A stretch of 64,000 nt of DNA from Caprimulgus europaeus (lineage: Eukaryota; Chordata; Aves; Caprimulgiformes; Caprimulgidae): NCBI GenBank assembly GCA_907165065.1, contig OU015523.1, positions 22,595,834 to 22,659,833 on the forward strand, given 5' to 3'. The position numbers and the translations under genes were made by a program. Below the pieces are notes generated by a model. It saw only the letters and a list, made by a program, of their open reading frames with translations, made no database searches and was not told the DNA's origin. This document shows positions 59,637 through 64,000 of the stretch, piece by piece (positions within the stretch are counted from its first letter, which is position 1; every line of letters begins with the position of its first letter).

Positions 59637-60450
59637 GACCTGGGCACACTGGAGAGTTGGGCGGAAAGGAACCTGATGAGGTTCAACAGGAGCAAATGCA
59701 GAGTCCTTCACCTGGGGAGGAATAACCGCATGCACCAGTACAGGTTGGGGCTGACCTGCTGGAAAGGAGCTCCGAGGAAAAGGACCAGGGTGTGCAGGTG
59801 GACAGCAGGCTGGCCATGAGCCAGCAGTGTGCCCTTGTGGCCAGGAAGGCAAACAGTATTCTGGGGTGCATTAAAAAGAGCATGGCCAGCAGGTTGAGGG
59901 AGTTTCTCCTCCCCCTCTACTCTGTCCTGGTGAGGCCACATCTGGAGTACTGTGTCCAGTTCTGGGCTCCTCAGGTCAAGAGGGACAGGGATTTTCCAGA
60001 GAGAGTCCAGTGGAGGACCACAAAGATGATTAGGGGTATGGAGCATTTCCCATATGAGGAAAGGCTGAGGGAACTTGGACTCTTTAGCCTGGAGTAGAGA
60101 AGACTGAGAGGTGATCATATCAATGTCTATAAATATCTGATGTGTGGGGGCAAATGAAAGGCCAAGCTCTTTTCGGTAGTACCCTCTGACAGGACAAGGG
60201 GCAATGGGCAAAAACTGGAACACCAGAAGTTCCATACAAACTTGAGGAAAAACTGCTTTACTGTGAGGGTGACAGAGCACTAGAATAAGCTGCCCAGAGA
60301 GGCTATGGAGTCTCCATCTCTGGAGATGTTCAAAACCCACCTAGATGCTTTCCTGTGCAACCTGTTGTAGGGAACCTGCTTTGGCAGGAGGGTTGGACTA
60401 GATGGTCTCCTGAGGTCCCTTCCAGCCCCTATGATTCTGTGATTATGTCT

Positions 60451-63400
60451 TTTATGATGATGCACCTGTGTTCAAACTTACAATTAACAGTAAAATAAAA
60501 AGGATCACAAATGCAGGCAAAGAAAAGGGATGTTAGAAAAATAACCTGGAAAAATAAGATGTGGCTAGATTGTGGTCAATAAAAATAAAGATAGTTCCCA
60601 TAACTATTACTGTTTTATAGAAAAAGGGAACACAACTGGTCTACAATTAAATAGCTCAGTCATCTGCACAAAACTGAATTTATATTGAATTAGTTCTCTC
60701 TTCAAGGTCCTAATGCCACTGTTTGTATAACCAAACACTGTATTTGCTTAAAATAAAACTGGAAGAAGGAGGCCGAAAAGACAACCAGCCATGAGTGGAT
60801 GATAAATTGTTCACAATATGAAAGAATTTGAGAACGATTTCCATGAATTATTTCTTAGACTGGTTTAGCAACAACAAAACATTTGTTGCTAAGGTTTTTT
60901 GTGTGAATGTTCCTTGTGTTAGGAGCCTATACTAATATTTTACAAGCAACTCATCAGTATTCCCAGAGATACAAAGATTAAAATGACCAGAAGGCAATAT
61001 CAGGGTCATTCTAGTCCAATCTTCTTTGTGGTACAGAAGATAGAATTGCTCTGAATTTGTGTGTTTCAAATCATGTTTCTTTGTAAACAAATCATGTCCT
61101 GAAATGTAGAGTGAATATGACTGAGGACCATGGGTGCTAGTGAAATAGAAGACCTTCAAGAAGATTGTGCTGGGGTAATAAAAGTTTCCTTAGTCTTTTC
61201 TTCAGTGGAAGATGGAAGCATTACGTTGTTTCAACTCATAAAGACCAGTCTTTCTTATGGCCTTTGTACAAAAACACGAACTCTACTCTGATAACTGAAT
61301 GCTCATTTTTAGATTGTTCAGGATTTTTCTATTGATCACTATAGAAGACTGATCAGCTATCAAAAAATCAGAAGTTATTTCACTTCTTTTGACTATACCT
61401 AGTCCCTCACTCTATAACTCCCAGAGAAAGACTTGAGGATCCCACAGAAAAATTACTGCAGTACTTGCTGAGAACTTCTGAAATGTTGCAGCCCTGTGCC
61501 AAACTGATTGCTTCTGTTAAGGGAATAGCTCTCTTTGTCCCATATTAACAAGAACTTTGTTTTTTCACTCTCATCTGTTAGTTTTCCATTGTTTGAACAT
61601 TTACCTATTACAGATAAACCTTTTTTCTAATTTGTATGTTTAAAATATAAAGATAATAGTCTTTTTTTCTTTTTTCAAGTAAAGATCTCTTCATCAGCCT
61701 GATTTGATCTGTATGGTTTTATCATTCAGAGTAATTAGTAGGCTCTTATCTACTAGGCCACATGTTCTTTTTTTTTTTTTTTTTCTTTCAAGTAAAATTT
61801 CTTTATGTTAGGACTGCAGGCTTGGGAAGGCATTTGTGCTTTTTGAAAAAGACAATTATGCTCATTTATTTATTTTATGTTGTTATCTACACTACAGAAA
61901 AGATTGTGTTATTCAGGGAAAGGTCTTATCTACGTGAAGATTTAGACCAGTCTAAAGGTGGCACTTTCAGAAACACTTTAGCATTGCCAGAAGATTTAGC
62001 AAATAAGTTTTTGACATTTCTTTTGGTGCCGCTGCAAACCTGTGCTACTTTTGTCAGAAAACTAGGATGTTGGTAGTTTCTGCCATCACATATACTTGTT
62101 TTGGTTTATTTATTAATAGAAATTAGATTAATGAATCCATATAATCATTGATAGATAGTAGCTATTCCTGAATAACCTCTTATGTTGATACTTGTTCTGA
62201 AATAAGTCCCATGTCAGGATTTAATATAATCCAACTGTATTAAATTGAACTGTAGGATGATGTTCCCATTCTAACAAGAGTAGTTAATTAAGAATTACTA
62301 ATATTGTCTAATTTACAGTTATAAAAAAATATTTCAAGTGATCATACATTTCCTAAAGAAATCCGGTAAAATGGTTAAGGTAGAATCTTTTTCTTCTCTG
62401 TCAGAAAAAGTATAGTTCTTTAAATGAGGTCACCAATATGAATATGCATAGCAATAATATTGAATTTATATTTATCAATAATTTCAATTTGTACTTTTTT
62501 ATAGCATACCTGTCAAAAAACTAATTCATAACAATGTTCTTAAAAATGCATACAGCATTAGTGCTCACGGTAAATGCAACACTCAGAAACAAATTTTTAA
62601 ATTATTTTGCTAAAAGCACATGCAAGAGCACAAATATATTCTTCAATTGCCCTTAAGGTTGGAAGCAACATAAACACTTAACATGAATAACCTCCAAATA
62701 AAATTTTAAAGTTACTATATTATTATGATTTTTTTTTTTAATTTTTACCTTCTGAAGACATAATTATGGAGTAAGCTCTTCCAACTGTTCCACAATGTGA
62801 TGTATTATATATTTACAGTTCCACTTAAGTTTCTAGGAAAATATTTGACTTAAAAAGGTAACTTTTAAAAAGAAGAAAACAAAAGTTATGCTAGTTAGTT
62901 ATCTACTGTAGACTAACTTAGAGATGGGTTAGCAAAACTATGCAATAAAAAAATCATTACTGACATTCAAATGAAAGTTTGCACATCCTCTCTCTAACAG
63001 TGGCAGCAGAAGAGGTTAATTCAGGACATCACAGAAACCTGGCCAGAGTGGAGTTAGGGATGTAAACTAGACTATCCCTACCAAGGCTTAGTTTCCCCAC
63101 ATATTGGTGTGAAGCTGTTGCCTATGAATGTGCCTAAGCCCTTTCTGACCCTGCTGCTACAGCTGCCTCCACAGCCTCCTATTTCAGCAAGTTCCAAGAG
63201 TCTGCAACTTGCTGCATAAGGTACTATCTTTTATGAAAGGAGACTGCTTTAATACATGTGGAGTACTGCTGCAACACAGGAGTCTACTGTGTTAGTAAAG
63301 TCCTTTTCTTAAGAGACATCAGCCAAATACAGTATTAAAAGGGAAAAGATGTTAACGTTCCTTGGAGGAAAAAAAATAAGCCAGGAAGTTTCCAAGAAAT

Positions 63401-64000
63401 GTCAGCCAAGTGCATGCTTATATACTTGTCACTGGACTACAGCTCCTGTTTTCATGGCACACGTTTTTCTCAGAATTTGCTCGTTGTTGCCTGCAATAGG
63501 GGGACATTGGTGATAACAGTAAAGCCTTGGCAAACACCAACAAATCTAAGGTCATAGACAGTAGAGGAAATGCCTGTGCTAATTCTCACCTCAGCTGGTT
63601 TATCTCTATCTGTGGGGAACCATGCAGAGAGGTTACCTTGTGTTTTAGGGCAGAATAGCTACATTAGCACAGTGGTACGTGTGTACTAAACAGGTTTGCC
63701 TCTCAACAGCAATTATTTCAAGCACAGCACTCCTACACTTAACACGGTTATCCTTCTTTTTGTTCCAGAGTTAACCCAGAGCTAGCTGCTACAGCTCAGC
63801 CAACCCCTTGCCAATTCACGTACAGCCTTGCCAATTTCAGAGGGGTCAAGGTTTCACCCAGGTTGGCAATGAAGCACAGATCATTGCACTGAGTGTTTGC
63901 ATTGGTAGTCAAACTATCAGCAAATAAGTACATACAGAGGATTTGAATTAAGTTTCTATGGAGCATCAAATTCCCAATATTGATAACAAGAAATGATTAT
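60451..64000. other. Unannotated AT-rich interval to window end
   Basis: No gene or known repeat was recognised. A T-rich run lies at 61768-61790 and a slightly GC-richer stretch at 63000-63240. The 104-codon frame at 61762-62076 starts inside the T run and has no domain. Confidence 0.5.

Larger units (their letters stand above)
57591..60450 (+). mobile_element. CR1 LINE, almost complete ORF2 region to 3' end (group C), with a nested CR1
   Basis: Homology starts in the endonuclease at NKQEEVETCVRLQCHDLIAI and covers TEKWWD, GVYYRPPDWNEVDEAFYRQL, GSLGCSDHEMVEF (58227), NLAKEVKDNKKGFFRSINNK (58633), RT ([28 protein letters not shown] at about 59568), the C-terminal region (59792-60097) and the 3' UTR. 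It ends GATGGTCTCCTGAGGTCCC and TATGATTCTGTGATT. A 77-bp piece of another CR1 interrupts it at 57979-58055. Several frame breaks exist, including a missing base before the VDVVYL segment and loss of the motif A aspartate. It is 5'-truncated at about 57591. Confidence 0.95.

Noticed and set aside
63806-63842. CCTTGCCAATTYCA repeated twice 21 bp apart
   Set aside because: Too short and isolated to support an element or a binding-site array.
1-64000. tRNA, rRNA, CRISPR arrays, prokaryotic-type operons, SINEs and DNA transposon termini
   Set aside because: I looked for cloverleaf boxes, spaced identical repeats and paired terminal inverted repeats, and found none that held up by eye. Short decayed copies could still be missed without a search.

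Overview
This looks like an AT-rich, gene-poor stretch of a bird nuclear genome, probably intergenic or deep intronic sequence from a large chromosome. The main evidence is at least ten fragments of the avian/reptilian CR1 non-LTR retrotransposon. They carry typical CR1 endonuclease and reverse-transcriptase motifs ([27 protein letters not shown]) and the 3' end motif TTCCAAYCC..ATTCTGTGATTCTGTG. A solo LTR of an avian ERVL-type endogenous retrovirus agrees with this. I found no host protein-coding exon, tRNA or rRNA that I could defend. The longer open frames are CR1 remnants, simple-repeat artefacts or chance.

Layout. 1-0.6 kb: CR1 fragment (minus strand) running off the left edge. 3.1-3.9 kb: old CR1 3' end followed by an unusual 60-bp tail. 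6.3 kb: short CR1 3' end (minus). 7.5-8.9 kb: CR1 reverse transcriptase to 3' end (plus). 8.9-32.4 kb: 23.5 kb without a recognisable transposon. It contains a pure two-block pentanucleotide array, (TTTCC)26 then (TCTCC)66, at 11.8-12.25 kb; a (AAACC)21 array at 23.8 kb; and a degenerate interstitial telomeric (TTAGGG) tract of about 1.3 kb at 30.5-31.8 kb. 32.5-33.3 kb: internal CR1 fragment (minus) lacking both ends. 34.5-35.6 kb: CR1 (plus) with a 309-codon open frame. 38.6-41.8 kb: the longest CR1 (endonuclease to 3' end, old and decayed), followed by the same unusual tail seen at 3.9 kb. 42.6 kb: short CR1 3' end. 45.6-46.2 kb: solo ERVL-type LTR. 53.3-54.1 kb: unclassified repeat-like patch with an imperfect tandem repeat. 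57.6-60.45 kb: nearly complete CR1 ORF2 region (plus), interrupted by a 77-bp 3' end of another CR1 subfamily. 60.45-64 kb: nothing recognised.

The CR1 copies fall into three groups by their 3' ends. Group A (3.1, 38.6 and 42.6 kb) ends near GGATGACCTTTAAAGGTCC and looks oldest. Group C (6.3 and 57.6 kb; 32.5 kb assigned by its internal sequence) ends near GATGGTCTCCTGAGGTCC. Group B (7.5 and 34.5 kb and the 77-bp nested insert) ends near GATGATCTTTYRAGGTCC. The nesting shows that group B was active after group C.

No operon-like or multi-gene system is present. The most interesting signals are structural: a shared non-canonical 3' tail on two CR1 copies, a telomere-like tract with internal higher-order duplication, two CR1 copies in inverted orientation sharing the same disabling changes and a near-identical core, and a fold-back junction at a CR1 breakpoint. 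Element boundaries are read by eye and are good to roughly 10-20 bp unless stated otherwise.
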